DNA from: Allohoeflea poritis
GTDB taxonomy: Bacteria > Pseudomonadota > Alphaproteobacteria > Rhizobiales > Rhizobiaceae
Length of the DNA stretch: 64,000 bases
Reading direction: 5' to 3'
NCBI RefSeq assembly: GCF_027889715.1
Contig: NZ_JAPJZH010000010.1
Span: forward strand, 124,001-188,000
Position 1 is the stretch's first letter. Every line of letters begins with the position of its first letter. The notes below the pieces were generated by a model. The model made no database searches. It was not told where the DNA came from and saw only the letters and a list, made by a program, of their open reading frames with translations. This document shows, piece after piece, positions 45,862 through 53,991 of the stretch. A program made the translations under genes and the position numbers.

Positions 45862-46839
45862 CTATTTCTCCGGTGCCGGCCTCTCCGCCTCATCCTCGAA
45901 GTGCAGCGGCGGCGATTTCTCCGGCAGGATCCCGGCGCGGAATTTCTGCAGCACATATTGCAGGAGCAGGCCGACCAGCAGCATGCGGATGAAGGACGAC
46001 CGCGTGGCCCATTCGGGCGGCAGGCGGTTGGTGAAGATTTCCGTCACGGACCACAGCGCCCAGATGCCGAGCGCGCCGACAATGGCGCCGCGGTTGTTGC
46101 CGGAGCCGCCGGCCATCAGCATGACCCAGACGAGGAAGGTCACCAGCAGCGGGTCGGTGGCGGAGGGCGACAGGAAGCGGAAATAATGTGCCGACAGGGC
46201 GCCGGCGACGCCCATGAATGCGCAGCCGATGACAAATGTCTGCGTGCGGAACCGCTCGACATTCTTGCCCGCCGCGGCGGCGGACGCCTCGTTGTCGCGG
46301 ATGGCGCGCAGGCTGCGTCCCCACGGGCTGTTGTAGAGCCGGGTCGCCACTAGATAGACGATGAGCACGATCAGCCACACATAGGCCAGGAACACGAGGT
46401 CGGCCGGGCGGCCCGCAGTGTATTCACCGAAGGGGCGGGGAATGCCCGAAATGCCGAGACTGCCGTTGGTCAGCCAGCTTTCGTTGACGATGACGAGGCG
46501 CAGGATCTCTGCAATGCCGATGGAGGCCATCGCCAGATAGTCGCTTTTCAGGCGCACGCATATGCGTGCGACGGCCCAACCCGTCACCCCGGCAATGATC
46601 GCGGCGCCGATCAGCCCGGCAAAAATGGGCAACTCGAACCCGCCCAGATGCTTGGCCGTTTCGGGCGTGGTCAGGATCGCCGACGTATAGGCGCCGATGG
46701 CAAAAAAGCCGACGATGCCGGCGTTGAACAGGCCGCCCATGCCCCACTGGATGTTGAGCGCCAGGCACAAGAGCGCATAGATGCCGCCGGCGATCAGCAC
46801 GCTGACAAGATAGAAGAAAAGGCCGGACAGCTCGGTCAC
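45862..46839 (-). CDS. livM: ABC branched-chain-amino-acid-type permease (LivM)
   Basis: This 325-residue permease has about eight to ten hydrophobic helices with the LivM/H landmarks. These are NIQWGMGGLFNAGIVGFFAI (about 30-49), the SDYLAMASIGIAEILRLVI EAA-type loop, and SLRAIRDNEASAAAAG. A GTG at 46839 overlaps the livH stop (GTGA), so translation is coupled. It is the last gene of a seven-gene minus-strand unit that starts with a GntR-type regulator. The imported solute is unknown. The stop lies 20 nt from the convergent reductive-dehalogenase-like gene. Confidence 0.93.
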   Translation of the reverse strand: MTELSGLFFYLVSVLIAGGIYALLCLALNIQWGMGGLFNAGIVGFFAIGAYTSAILTTPETAKHLGGFELPIFAGLIGAAIIAGVTGWAVARICVRLKSDYLAMASIGIAEILRLVIVNESWLTNGSLGISGIPRPFGEYTAGRPADLVFLAYVWLIVLIVYLVATRLYNSPWGRSLRAIRDNEASAAAAGKNVERFRTQTFVIGCAFMGVAGALSAHYFRFLSPSATDPLLVTFLVWVMLMAGGSGNNRGAIVGALGIWALWSVTEIFTNRLPPEWATRSSFIRMLLVGLLLQYVLQKFRAGILPEKSPPLHFEDEAERPAPEK

Positions 46840-47729
46840 AGCAGCCTCCCCTTGAACAGGCCCTGCGGCCGCACGATCAGCAGGACGATCATGATGACGA
46901 AGGCGACGGCGGTTTTGTAGGAAGGCGAAATCAGTGCCTGGTCGCCGATCCAGGGATAGGAGGACAGCTCCTCGGCAAGGCCGATGATGAAGCCGCCCGC
47001 CATCGCGCCCATCGGCTTGCCGATGCCGCCCAGAATGGCCGCCGCGAACATCGGCAGCAACAGGTTCCAGCCGAGATTGGGATGGGCGCTCGTATCCATG
47101 CCGGCGAAGAGGCCCGCCACTGCCGCAAGCGCCGCGCCGATGATCCAGGTCCAGCGCACGACCTTTTCCGTGTCGAGGCCGGCCACCTGCGCAAGCTCGG
47201 GATCGTCGGAAACCGCGCGCATCGACCGGCCGGTCTTTGTTCGCGACAGGAAAAAATGCAGGCAAAGCGCGATGACCGCGGTTGCGACAATCGCCTGGAC
47301 ATGCAGCGCCGACACGCGGATCGCATCGAAAAAGATCAGCGGCGGGCGCACGCCGCCGGAGCCGTACACCTGGTTCTGCGATCCCCATACCAGTTGCACC
47401 AGCGAGCGGAAGATCAGCGCAACGCCGAAGGACGATATGACGGTGTAGATGGTCGGAAGCTGGCGCAGCGGCTGGTAGAAGATCTTGTCGACCAGAAGCG
47501 CCGCGACAATCGCCAGGACGATGCCGAAGGGCAGCAGCAGTACCGAGTTGAAAGGCAGGACCGCGGCGGCGGCGAGAACGCCATAGGCGCCGAGCGTCAT
47601 CAGGTCGCCATGGGCAAAATGGGCAAAGCGCAGGATGCCGAAGATCATCGAGATGCCGACGGCTCCAAGGGCGTAGACCGAGCCGATGGCGAGAGCCGGG
47701 AACAGGTAGAAATTGATGAAATCGATCAT
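46836..47729 (-). CDS. livH: ABC branched-chain-amino-acid-type permease (LivH)
   Basis: This 297-residue partner permease has family blocks ISMIFGILRFAHFAHGDLMT (about 27-46), RSMRAVSDDPELAQVAGLDT (about 181-200) and an ILGGIGKPMGAMAGGFIIGL helix. It forms the membrane channel with LivM. The ATG overlaps the livF stop (ATGA), and its own stop overlaps the livM GTG (GTGA). This tight overlap chain (livG/livF/livH/livM) shows the operon is translated as a unit. Confidence 0.93.
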   Translation of the reverse strand: MIDFINFYLFPALAIGSVYALGAVGISMIFGILRFAHFAHGDLMTLGAYGVLAAAAVLPFNSVLLLPFGIVLAIVAALLVDKIFYQPLRQLPTIYTVISSFGVALIFRSLVQLVWGSQNQVYGSGGVRPPLIFFDAIRVSALHVQAIVATAVIALCLHFFLSRTKTGRSMRAVSDDPELAQVAGLDTEKVVRWTWIIGAALAAVAGLFAGMDTSAHPNLGWNLLLPMFAAAILGGIGKPMGAMAGGFIIGLAEELSSYPWIGDQALISPSYKTAVAFVIMIVLLIVRPQGLFKGRLL

Positions 47730-48445
47730 GCGGCCGCGCCTCCGAGGAACGACCGGCGGACGTTCTCGTCCGCCAGCAGCGCCTTGCCGGTTCCCGAGGC
47801 GAAGTTGCGCCCGTTCACCAGCACATGGCCGTGATCGGCGATCTGCAGCGCCTGGCGCGCATTCTGCTCGACCAGCAAAATGGTCACGCCGGTCTTGCGG
47901 ATATCGAGAAGCAGGTCGAAGATCCGTTCCAGATAGGCGGGCGACAGGCCAGCGGTCGGCTCATCCAGCAGCATCAGCTTCGGCTCGCACATGAGGGCGC
48001 GTCCGAGCGCCACCATCTGGCGCTGACCGCCGGAAAGCTCACCGGCCGGCTGTTTCAGCTTGGCGCGCAGGTCCGGAAAGAGTTCGAGCACGTTTTCGCG
48101 TGTCGCCGCCGGATCGGCCGGCGGTGCGGCATAGGTGCCGACATCGAGATTCTCGTCGACGCTCAGATGCGGAAAGATGTTCCGGCTCTGCGGAACGGCC
48201 GATATGCCGATCGTCACCAGGGTCGATGTCTTGCGGCCGACGAGGCTCGTGCCGTGGAAATCAATCGCTCCGCCGGTGACGCTGGTCAGCGCGAAGATTG
48301 TCTTCAGCACCGTCGATTTGCCAGCCCCGTTGGGGCCGAGGATGACCGCGATCTCGTTTTCTTCCACGTCGAAGGAAACATCCTCGATAATGGGCGGTCC
48401 GCCATAGCCCGCCGAAAGGCCGCGCACGGAAAGCAGGGCGCTCAT
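47726..48445 (-). CDS. livF: ABC branched-chain-amino-acid-type ATPase (LivF)
   Basis: This 239-residue ATP-binding subunit has Walker A GPNGAGKSTVLKTI (about 37-50), signature LSGGQRQMVALGRAL (about 133-147), Walker B LMLLDEPTAGLSP (about 150-162) and a switch His replaced by Gln (LLVEQNARQ), which is typical of LivF-type subunits. The ATG at 48445 overlaps the livG stop (ATGA). A longer frame reaching 48568 reads through livG out of phase and is not used. Confidence 0.95.
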   Translation of the reverse strand: MSALLSVRGLSAGYGGPPIIEDVSFDVEENEIAVILGPNGAGKSTVLKTIFALTSVTGGAIDFHGTSLVGRKTSTLVTIGISAVPQSRNIFPHLSVDENLDVGTYAAPPADPAATRENVLELFPDLRAKLKQPAGELSGGQRQMVALGRALMCEPKLMLLDEPTAGLSPAYLERIFDLLLDIRKTGVTILLVEQNARQALQIADHGHVLVNGRNFASGTGKALLADENVRRSFLGGAAA

Positions 48446-49215
48446 AGATGCGCCTCGTATTTGCCGCCGCCGAAATAGGCTTCGATGACCCGCTCGTCGT
48501 TGCGCACCGCGTCGACAGTGCCCTCGGTCAGCAGTTCGCCCTGCGCCATGACCAGGACGTGGCTGCACAGCCGCGAAACATAGTCCAGATCGTGTTCGAT
48601 CAGGCAGAAGGTCAGACCCTTCTCCTCGTTCAGCGCGCTGATCTTGTCGGCAAGCTTGGATAAGAGCGTGCGGTTGATGCCCGCGCCGATCTCGTCGAGC
48701 AGGATGATCTTCGGATCGCGCATCAGCGCGCGCCCGAGTTCGACCAGTTTCTTCTGGCCGCCGGAAAGGTTCCCGGCCTTTTCGTCGCGCACGTGATCGA
48801 GTTCAAGGAACCGGATCGTCTCGCGCGCATGGTCGTAGATGGCGCGTTCCTCCGCGCCGAAACTCCTGCGCCGGAAGACCACGTTGAAGACGTTCTCGCC
48901 CTCGGGCGCCGATGCCGCCGCCATCAGGTTCTCCAGCACCGTCAGCCGGTAGAATTCATGCGGGATCTGGAAGGTCCGCGCCAGCCCGCGCTGCGCGCGC
49001 TGATAGGGTTTCAGGCCGGTGATGTCCTCGCCGTCGAACAGGACCCGCCCGGCAGTCGGCCGGACGGCGCCCGCAATGACGTTGAAGGCCGTGGTCTTGC
49101 CGGCCCCGTTGGGGCCGATAAGACCGGTGATCGCGCCTGCGCCGACGTCGAAGCTGACATGGTCGATGGCACGCAGGCCGCCGAAGTCGACGCAGATTCC
49201 CTCAAGACGGATCAT
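48442..49215 (-). CDS. livG: ABC branched-chain-amino-acid-type ATPase (LivG)
   Basis: This 257-residue ATP-binding subunit has Walker A GPNGAGKTTAFNVI, the LivG-typical Q-loop region (ARTFQIPHEFYRLTVLENLM), signature NLSGGQKKLVELGRAL and Walker B KIILLDEIGAGI, in which Glu follows Asp as expected. The D-loop continues with the less usual IGAGI. The switch histidine is in FCLIEHDLDYV. It overlaps livF by 4 nt and lies 20 nt downstream of livK. Confidence 0.95.
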   Translation of the reverse strand: MIRLEGICVDFGGLRAIDHVSFDVGAGAITGLIGPNGAGKTTAFNVIAGAVRPTAGRVLFDGEDITGLKPYQRAQRGLARTFQIPHEFYRLTVLENLMAAASAPEGENVFNVVFRRRSFGAEERAIYDHARETIRFLELDHVRDEKAGNLSGGQKKLVELGRALMRDPKIILLDEIGAGINRTLLSKLADKISALNEEKGLTFCLIEHDLDYVSRLCSHVLVMAQGELLTEGTVDAVRNDERVIEAYFGGGKYEAHL

Positions 49216-49235
49216 CTCAAAGCAGACGCGGCTGC

Positions 49236-50438
49236 TTACTCGAAGATCGCGATCTGCTTGTATCCGTCACCGTCGACGACGAATTTGCCGATCAGCCCGC
49301 TGACATCGCCATTGGCGTCGAAATTGTAGCTTCCGCCGGCGCCGTCATAATCGATGTCCTTGCCTTCCTTGAGCAGTGCCTTGGCCTTGGCCCATTCGCC
49401 GGGGCCGACTTTTTCGCCGGGCGAGGAAGCGACGTCGCGCAGCGCCGCGGCCATGGCGCCACGATCGGCCGAACCTGCCTTCTCGATGGCGAGCAGGGTC
49501 AGGAAGGTCGCGTCATAGGTCTGGTCGACGAAGGCTTTGTCCGCGCCCTCGCCATATTCGGCGTTGAAGGCGTCATGCAGCGTCTTCTGGGCCGGATTGT
49601 CGGCGGGCGAGGTGGGCGATGAGAAGAAGGACGTCTTCAGCGCCTCGGCGCCCACATCCTTGATCAGCAATTCGTCGCGCAGGCCGTCCGTGCCGACGAA
49701 ATTCGAGAACAGGCCGCCCTCGATCGACTGCTTGACGATCTTGCCGCCGGAATCGCCCGCATAGGCGATGACCACAAGATGGTCCGCGCCGCCCTTGGCA
49801 AGGGTCGCGAGTTCCGAACGGTAGGAGTTCTTCTTCTCCTCGTGCTTGACCTCGGCGACGATCTCGCCGCCTGCCGCGCGATAGGCGTCCATGAAGGTCT
49901 GGCCGATGCCGACGCCGTAGTCATTGTTCACATAGGTGACGGCGACCTTCTCGATGCCCTGGTCGAGAACCATCTGGGCAAGCACCTGGCCCTGGAAATT
50001 GTCGGACGGAACGATGCGGTAGACGAGATCGTTATCCTTCATGTCGGTCATGGCCGGCGAGGTGGCCGTCGGCGAGATCTGGACGATGCCGGACGGGATG
50101 AACACCGCCTCGGCGGCGGCGATGGTCGTGCCGGACATCAGCGCGCCCATGACGATGGGCACGTTCTCGACATTGGCGAGTTTCTGCGCGGCGTCGACCG
50201 CGCCCTGAGCCGAGCCCGTCGTGTCGCCATAAATGGCAACCGCCTTGCCGTCCAGCAGGCCGCCCTGGTCGTTGACCTGCTTGACCGCCAGATTGGCGGC
50301 GTTCTGAAGCGGCGGGATGAAGCTTGCGATCGGACCGGTGATGTCCATAAGCACGCCGACCTTGGTGTCGTCGGCCTGCGCCAGCGCGGTGCTGCCCAAG
50401 AGCGCCGCTGCCGCAATCAATGTCATGCACTTTTTCAT
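49236..50438 (-). CDS. livK: ABC periplasmic substrate-binding protein (LivK-like)
   Basis: This 400-residue protein has a Sec signal peptide (MKKCMTLIAAAALLGSTALA, cleavage after ALAQA about residue 22). It has a type I periplasmic-binding fold: VGVLMDITGPIASFIPPLQN, VVIAYAGDSGGKIVKQSIEG and the C-terminal lobe with DKAFVDQTYDATFLTLLAIE. It delivers the substrate to LivHM. GGGGAGAAA precedes the ATG at 50438. The pocket specificity cannot be read, but the context with a kynureninase-like enzyme suggests an amino-acid-like or aromatic ligand. Confidence 0.93.
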   Translation of the reverse strand: MKKCMTLIAAAALLGSTALAQADDTKVGVLMDITGPIASFIPPLQNAANLAVKQVNDQGGLLDGKAVAIYGDTTGSAQGAVDAAQKLANVENVPIVMGALMSGTTIAAAEAVFIPSGIVQISPTATSPAMTDMKDNDLVYRIVPSDNFQGQVLAQMVLDQGIEKVAVTYVNNDYGVGIGQTFMDAYRAAGGEIVAEVKHEEKKNSYRSELATLAKGGADHLVVIAYAGDSGGKIVKQSIEGGLFSNFVGTDGLRDELLIKDVGAEALKTSFFSSPTSPADNPAQKTLHDAFNAEYGEGADKAFVDQTYDATFLTLLAIEKAGSADRGAMAAALRDVASSPGEKVGPGEWAKAKALLKEGKDIDYDGAGGSYNFDANGDVSGLIGKFVVDGDGYKQIAIFE

Positions 50439-50513
50439 GGAAATTTCTCCCCTGGTTGATTTGCGTTTTTGTTTGGTCTTGCCCTGCTTGTGTTTTGCCG
50501 CACCCGGATGCCT

Positions 50514-51599
50514 TCAAAGGATTGTCGTGTCGAATGTGCCCGGCAGGCTGACTTCCAGCAACTCGAGATCCGGCGTCGGATCGGCGAAACGTGTCGCCAT
50601 ATCCGGCGGAATGACGAATGCATCGCCGGCCGTCAGCCTGTATGGATCCTTGCCTTCGCCCTCCAGCGTCATTTCCCCCGACATCACGAAATTGAAGACT
50701 ATATCGCAATTATGTTTCGTCCAAGGTGACGTTTGGCCGGCAATAGGTCTTGAGACCATCACCGAGGCGACGCCCTTGGTGTTTTCATTGATCGTCGTGT
50801 CGCGCGCCTCGAAGCCCGGCACGCGGAAAGGCTTGAAGACGCCGTCCCTGGCGAGGTTGTGAACGAAACGCTGGCCGTCCCATTCACGCTCCGGCCGCTC
50901 GACCGGCGTCGGCAACTCCATGTCGTGATCGATCTCGGTGATGTGCTCGGCCGGCACGCCGATCTCGATCACCTCGATGCCCTCGGCGGCATGCATGACC
51001 CGGTGGCGGATGCGTGGCGGCTGGATGAAGCAGTCGCCGGCATGCAGGCGGCGCATGCCGCCCTGGTCCTCATAGAGCACGTCGACCCAGCCGCGGATGC
51101 AGAAGATCAGTTGAAAGCCGACCTTGTGGAAATGCACCATGTCGGGCACCGGCCCGTCGGGAACGCGGATATGCGAGGCGATGATCGCGCCGCCGAGCCG
51201 GGTCGGCACAAGGTCGCGATAGGCCATGCCGGCGCGCCCGACGATCCACGGCGCCTGGTCGGCCAGCCGGCGCACGACGAAAGCGTGCTCGGTCGGCGGC
51301 AGGACGAGGGGCGGGTTCAGTTCGTCGATCTCGATGCGCGTGCCGTTCGGTGCGGTGAGTTCGCGCTTGCCGTCCGCGAAGCCATCAGGGTCGTCGGTGA
51401 GGATGCGCAGCGTTCCGGGCGCTTCGGGCGCGCCCTTTTCGATGCGCACACGCAGGCCATGACCGGACAGGACGGCGATTTCCGGATTGTCGGCCGGGTA
51501 GATCATGTCGAGCCGCATGCCGAGGACCTTGGTGTAGAACGGCAGGTCCTCACTCAGATTGCCCGTCGGCAACCGTATTTCGGCGCGTGTCTCGCTCAT
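50514..51599 (-). CDS. VOC and tandem-cupin domain protein, candidate dioxygenase
   Basis: This 361-residue protein begins with a VOC/glyoxalase-like segment (NLSEDLPFYTKVLGMRLDMI, about 14-33). Two cupin barrels follow. The first has MVHFHKVGFQLIFCIRGWVD and IQPPRIRHRVMHAAEGIEVI (about 145-220). The second has VFNFVMSGEMTLEGEGKDPY and FVIPPDMATRFAD near the C-terminus. The first cupin keeps histidines able to bind Fe or Mn. The arrangement recalls ring-cleaving or other oxygen-using cupins, but none is certain. It lies 28 nt after the GntR gene and before livK. Confidence 0.8.
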   Translation of the reverse strand: MSETRAEIRLPTGNLSEDLPFYTKVLGMRLDMIYPADNPEIAVLSGHGLRVRIEKGAPEAPGTLRILTDDPDGFADGKRELTAPNGTRIEIDELNPPLVLPPTEHAFVVRRLADQAPWIVGRAGMAYRDLVPTRLGGAIIASHIRVPDGPVPDMVHFHKVGFQLIFCIRGWVDVLYEDQGGMRRLHAGDCFIQPPRIRHRVMHAAEGIEVIEIGVPAEHITEIDHDMELPTPVERPEREWDGQRFVHNLARDGVFKPFRVPGFEARDTTINENTKGVASVMVSRPIAGQTSPWTKHNCDIVFNFVMSGEMTLEGEGKDPYRLTAGDAFVIPPDMATRFADPTPDLELLEVSLPGTFDTTIL

Positions 51600-51627
51600 C
51601 GTGCCTCCCGTTGGCCCCGTTTCCTGT

Positions 51628-52332
51628 TCATGCGGATTTCGCCGGCTGCTGCGGCTGCGACCGCTCGGCGCTGACCGCTTTCAGATAGGCCGTCTCGCCC
51701 TTGTGGATGAAGCTCAGGATCGTGTCGGCCGCCGCCACCGCGTCGCGCCGTGCGAAGGCGGTGTAAAGATTGGTGTTGCCGTCGACGATCAGCGGATGGT
51801 TGACGCGGTCGTCGAAGGTCATCATCCGCACCACCTGGATCGGCGTCATGTAGCGCTGGATGACCTTGCGCAGCGAATGGTTGGGAATGACCGCGATCCA
51901 GCCATTGCGGAAACGCTCGCTCGCCTTGAACATCAGCTCCGAATTGCCCGACTGCATGGCCTTGCGCGCGGCAATGACGGTCTCTTCGAGTTCGGCCAAC
52001 TGGCCGCTGTCGATCGTCTGCGCCACCAGCGAGACGGCGCGCGGCTCGACCAGCCGCCGCAGGTCGAAGATCTCCAGGATTTCGGTGTGGGTCACGCGCG
52101 GCAGGACAAAACCGCGCGTCGTCGCCTCCAGATAGCCGCCATGGGAAAGCCGCATGAGCGCATCGCGCGCCGGCATGCGCGAGACGCCGAACTCGGCGGC
52201 GACGGAGGTGTCGACCAGCCGGTCCTCCGGCCCGATCTCGCCGCGCTGCAGGCGGCCCATCAGCACATCGTGAATGATTTGCGCCTGGCTTTGCTGACCC
52301 CTGGCGCGGCCGGGTTCGAGCAGCGCGCTCAT
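51628..52332 (-). CDS. GntR family transcriptional regulator, FCD subfamily
   Basis: This 234-residue regulator has an N-terminal winged helix (QIIHDVLMGRLQRGEIGPED, SVAAEFGVSRMPARDALMRL). An all-helical FCD ligand domain (EIFDLRRLVEPRAVSLVAQT ... HPLIVDGNTNLYTAFARRDA) binds metal and small acids or amines. It is first in the unit cupin-livKGFHM and probably controls both this unit and the divergent PLP-enzyme gene. Palindromes at 52375-52384, 52429-52444 and 52473-52483 are candidate operators. The ATG at 52332 is preferred over 52395, since the latter would place an operator inside the coding region. Confidence 0.9.
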   Translation of the reverse strand: MSALLEPGRARGQQSQAQIIHDVLMGRLQRGEIGPEDRLVDTSVAAEFGVSRMPARDALMRLSHGGYLEATTRGFVLPRVTHTEILEIFDLRRLVEPRAVSLVAQTIDSGQLAELEETVIAARKAMQSGNSELMFKASERFRNGWIAVIPNHSLRKVIQRYMTPIQVVRMMTFDDRVNHPLIVDGNTNLYTAFARRDAVAAADTILSFIHKGETAYLKAVSAERSQPQQPAKSA

Positions 52333-52374
52333 GGCCGGTCCACGCGAGGATGAGGGAAGAGGGCGCGCTGAATA

Positions 52375-52384
52375 TCGTATACGA
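52375..52384. promoter_or_regulatory. Candidate GntR/FCD operator 1
   Basis: Perfect 10-bp palindrome TCGTATACGA with a GTATAC core, as seen in operators of FCD-type GntR proteins. It lies 43 nt upstream of the regulator ATG, consistent with autoregulation. The assignment is inference. Confidence 0.55.
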
Positions 52385-52428
52385 AAAAGCAGCATTTCCC
52401 GACGACCGGCCTGCCGAGAGCGTTTCTT

Positions 52429-52444
52429 TTTCGCATATGCGAAA
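52429..52444. promoter_or_regulatory. Candidate regulatory palindrome in the divergent region
   Basis: Perfect 16-bp palindrome TTTCGCATATGCGAAA midway between the regulator and the PLP-enzyme gene. It has no GTATAC core, so it may bind a different protein or form a second class of site. Confidence 0.45.
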
Positions 52445-52472
52445 TCCTTTAAGCTTGAAGCACTTTAAAATC

Positions 52473-52483
52473 TGTATACGATA
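52473..52483. promoter_or_regulatory. Candidate GntR/FCD operator 2
   Basis: Imperfect site TGTATACGATA sharing the GTATACGA core of operator 1, about 100 nt upstream of the PLP-enzyme ATG. Two sites with one core flanking the divergent region fit repression of both transcripts. The assignment is inference. Confidence 0.5.
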
Positions 52484-52584
52484 CGCCCGCAAACGCGTCA
52501 ACTGAGATCGCGGCCGCGCGCAGCGGAAAACAGGGGCCGCCGGCACGTTCGAGGCGTCGGTTCCGAAAGCCTGAAAGAGTGCCC

Positions 52585-53742
52585 ATGTCCAACCCCTCCA
52601 TGTCCGCAAACGACGGATATTTCCTCTACCATTCGATCGGCCAGTATCCTGACAAGGAAGCCGAGCTGGCGGCGGCCATGGCGGATTTCGCCAGGGTCTG
52701 GGGCGCGGCGAACGACCGGCAATGGGACTATCTGCTCGGCCAGCGCGCCCTGTTCCTGGAGCTGTGGGGCGACATCATCGGCGCCGCCAGGGGAACCGTG
52801 ACGACCTGCGAGAATGTCACGCAGGGCCTGCACATGCTGATGACGGCCCTGCCGAAGGATCTTCTGCGCGGCAAGCGCGTTCTCGTCGCCGAGGATTGTT
52901 TCCCCTCCAACCATTTCCTGCTCACCGGCCTGCAGGAGCGGCTGGGCTTCACGCTGGACACGGTGGAAAAGCGCCAGGGCGCGTCCTGGGTCGCCGACGA
53001 AGACATGATCGACCGCTGGGACCGCGACGTCGCGCTGGCGCTGGTGACATGGGTCAGCTCCACCTCGTCGCGCCGCGCGGATGTGGAGGCACTGACGGCC
53101 CATGCCCGCGCCATGGGCAGCCTTGTCGGCGTCGACATCACCCAGGCGGCGGGCCTGTTGCCCTATTCGGTGGACGCGCCGGTGGTCGATTTCGCCGTCT
53201 CGACGAGCCTGAAATGGATGTGCGGCACGCCGGGCGCAGGCATCCTTTACGTGCATCCGGGCCTTGTCAGTGAATGCCGGCCGGAGCTGCGCGGCTGGTT
53301 CAGCCAGGAAAACCCGTTCAACTGGGCCCTCGACCGGTTCGAGCTTGCGCCCGACATCAGGCGTTTCGACAACGGCACCCCGGCCATCGTCTCCGCCGCC
53401 GCCACCGTGCCGGCGCTGCGCTGGCATGCGCAGATCGACAGGGACGCCGTGCTCGCCGCCAACCGCGAACTGACGCAGCGCCTCATCGACGCGGCCGACG
53501 ATCTCGGCCTACACCTCGTAACCCCGCGCCCCGAGAACGAGCGCGGCGGCAGCGTCATGCTGAAACTGGCCTCGGACGCGGTCGCGGCCCAAACCCTCGA
53601 AACCCTGCGCCAGCAAGACATCCACGCCGACACCAGAGGCCCCATCCTGCGCCTCTCGCCGGGGGTGATGACGAGCGCCGAGGCGATGGAGCGGGTGATT
53701 GGGGTTTTGGGGAGTGGCGGTCGATTTGAGTCGTATCACTGA
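52585..53742 (+). CDS. Kynureninase-like / class V aminotransferase-fold PLP enzyme
   Basis: This 385-residue PLP enzyme is close in layout to kynureninase, which cleaves kynurenine to anthranilate and alanine. The PLP lysine lies in VSTSLKWMCGTPGAG (about 208-222). Other blocks are ENVTQGLHMLM (about 76), GVDITQAAGLLPYS and the C-terminal RGPILRLSPGVMTSAEAM. The ATG at 52585 is used, with a GTG at 52579 as alternative. It faces away from the regulator-cupin-ABC unit across a region with candidate operators. No other kynurenine-pathway gene is adjacent, so the substrate is open. Confidence 0.8.
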   Translation: MSNPSMSANDGYFLYHSIGQYPDKEAELAAAMADFARVWGAANDRQWDYLLGQRALFLELWGDIIGAARGTVTTCENVTQGLHMLMTALPKDLLRGKRVLVAEDCFPSNHFLLTGLQERLGFTLDTVEKRQGASWVADEDMIDRWDRDVALALVTWVSSTSSRRADVEALTAHARAMGSLVGVDITQAAGLLPYSVDAPVVDFAVSTSLKWMCGTPGAGILYVHPGLVSECRPELRGWFSQENPFNWALDRFELAPDIRRFDNGTPAIVSAAATVPALRWHAQIDRDAVLAANRELTQRLIDAADDLGLHLVTPRPENERGGSVMLKLASDAVAAQTLETLRQQDIHADTRGPILRLSPGVMTSAEAMERVIGVLGSGGRFESYH

Positions 53743-53991
53743 CGGTGCCTCGCTGAGCGGATACACTCAACTCAGCATTCTGACCAATAGTAACGTCCGA
53801 TGTATAACGCTTGGCGTCTCTTGCATTTCGTTTTTTTGGTTTTGATATGTCCGCGCTTTAAAATACTAGTGAATACAACCGTTGATAGTCGATAGCTGAC
53901 CTTGAACCAATGGATAGAATTGGCAATATGGTTTTCCGACGGTGCCAGACTCCGATGTCTGACGTAGTGTCAATTCAGTGCGCGGTTTTCC

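Noticed and set aside
45862-47388. Single 508-codon permease reading frame
   Set aside because: The first half reads livH out of phase. The LivM protein starts at the GTG at 46839 that overlaps the livH stop.
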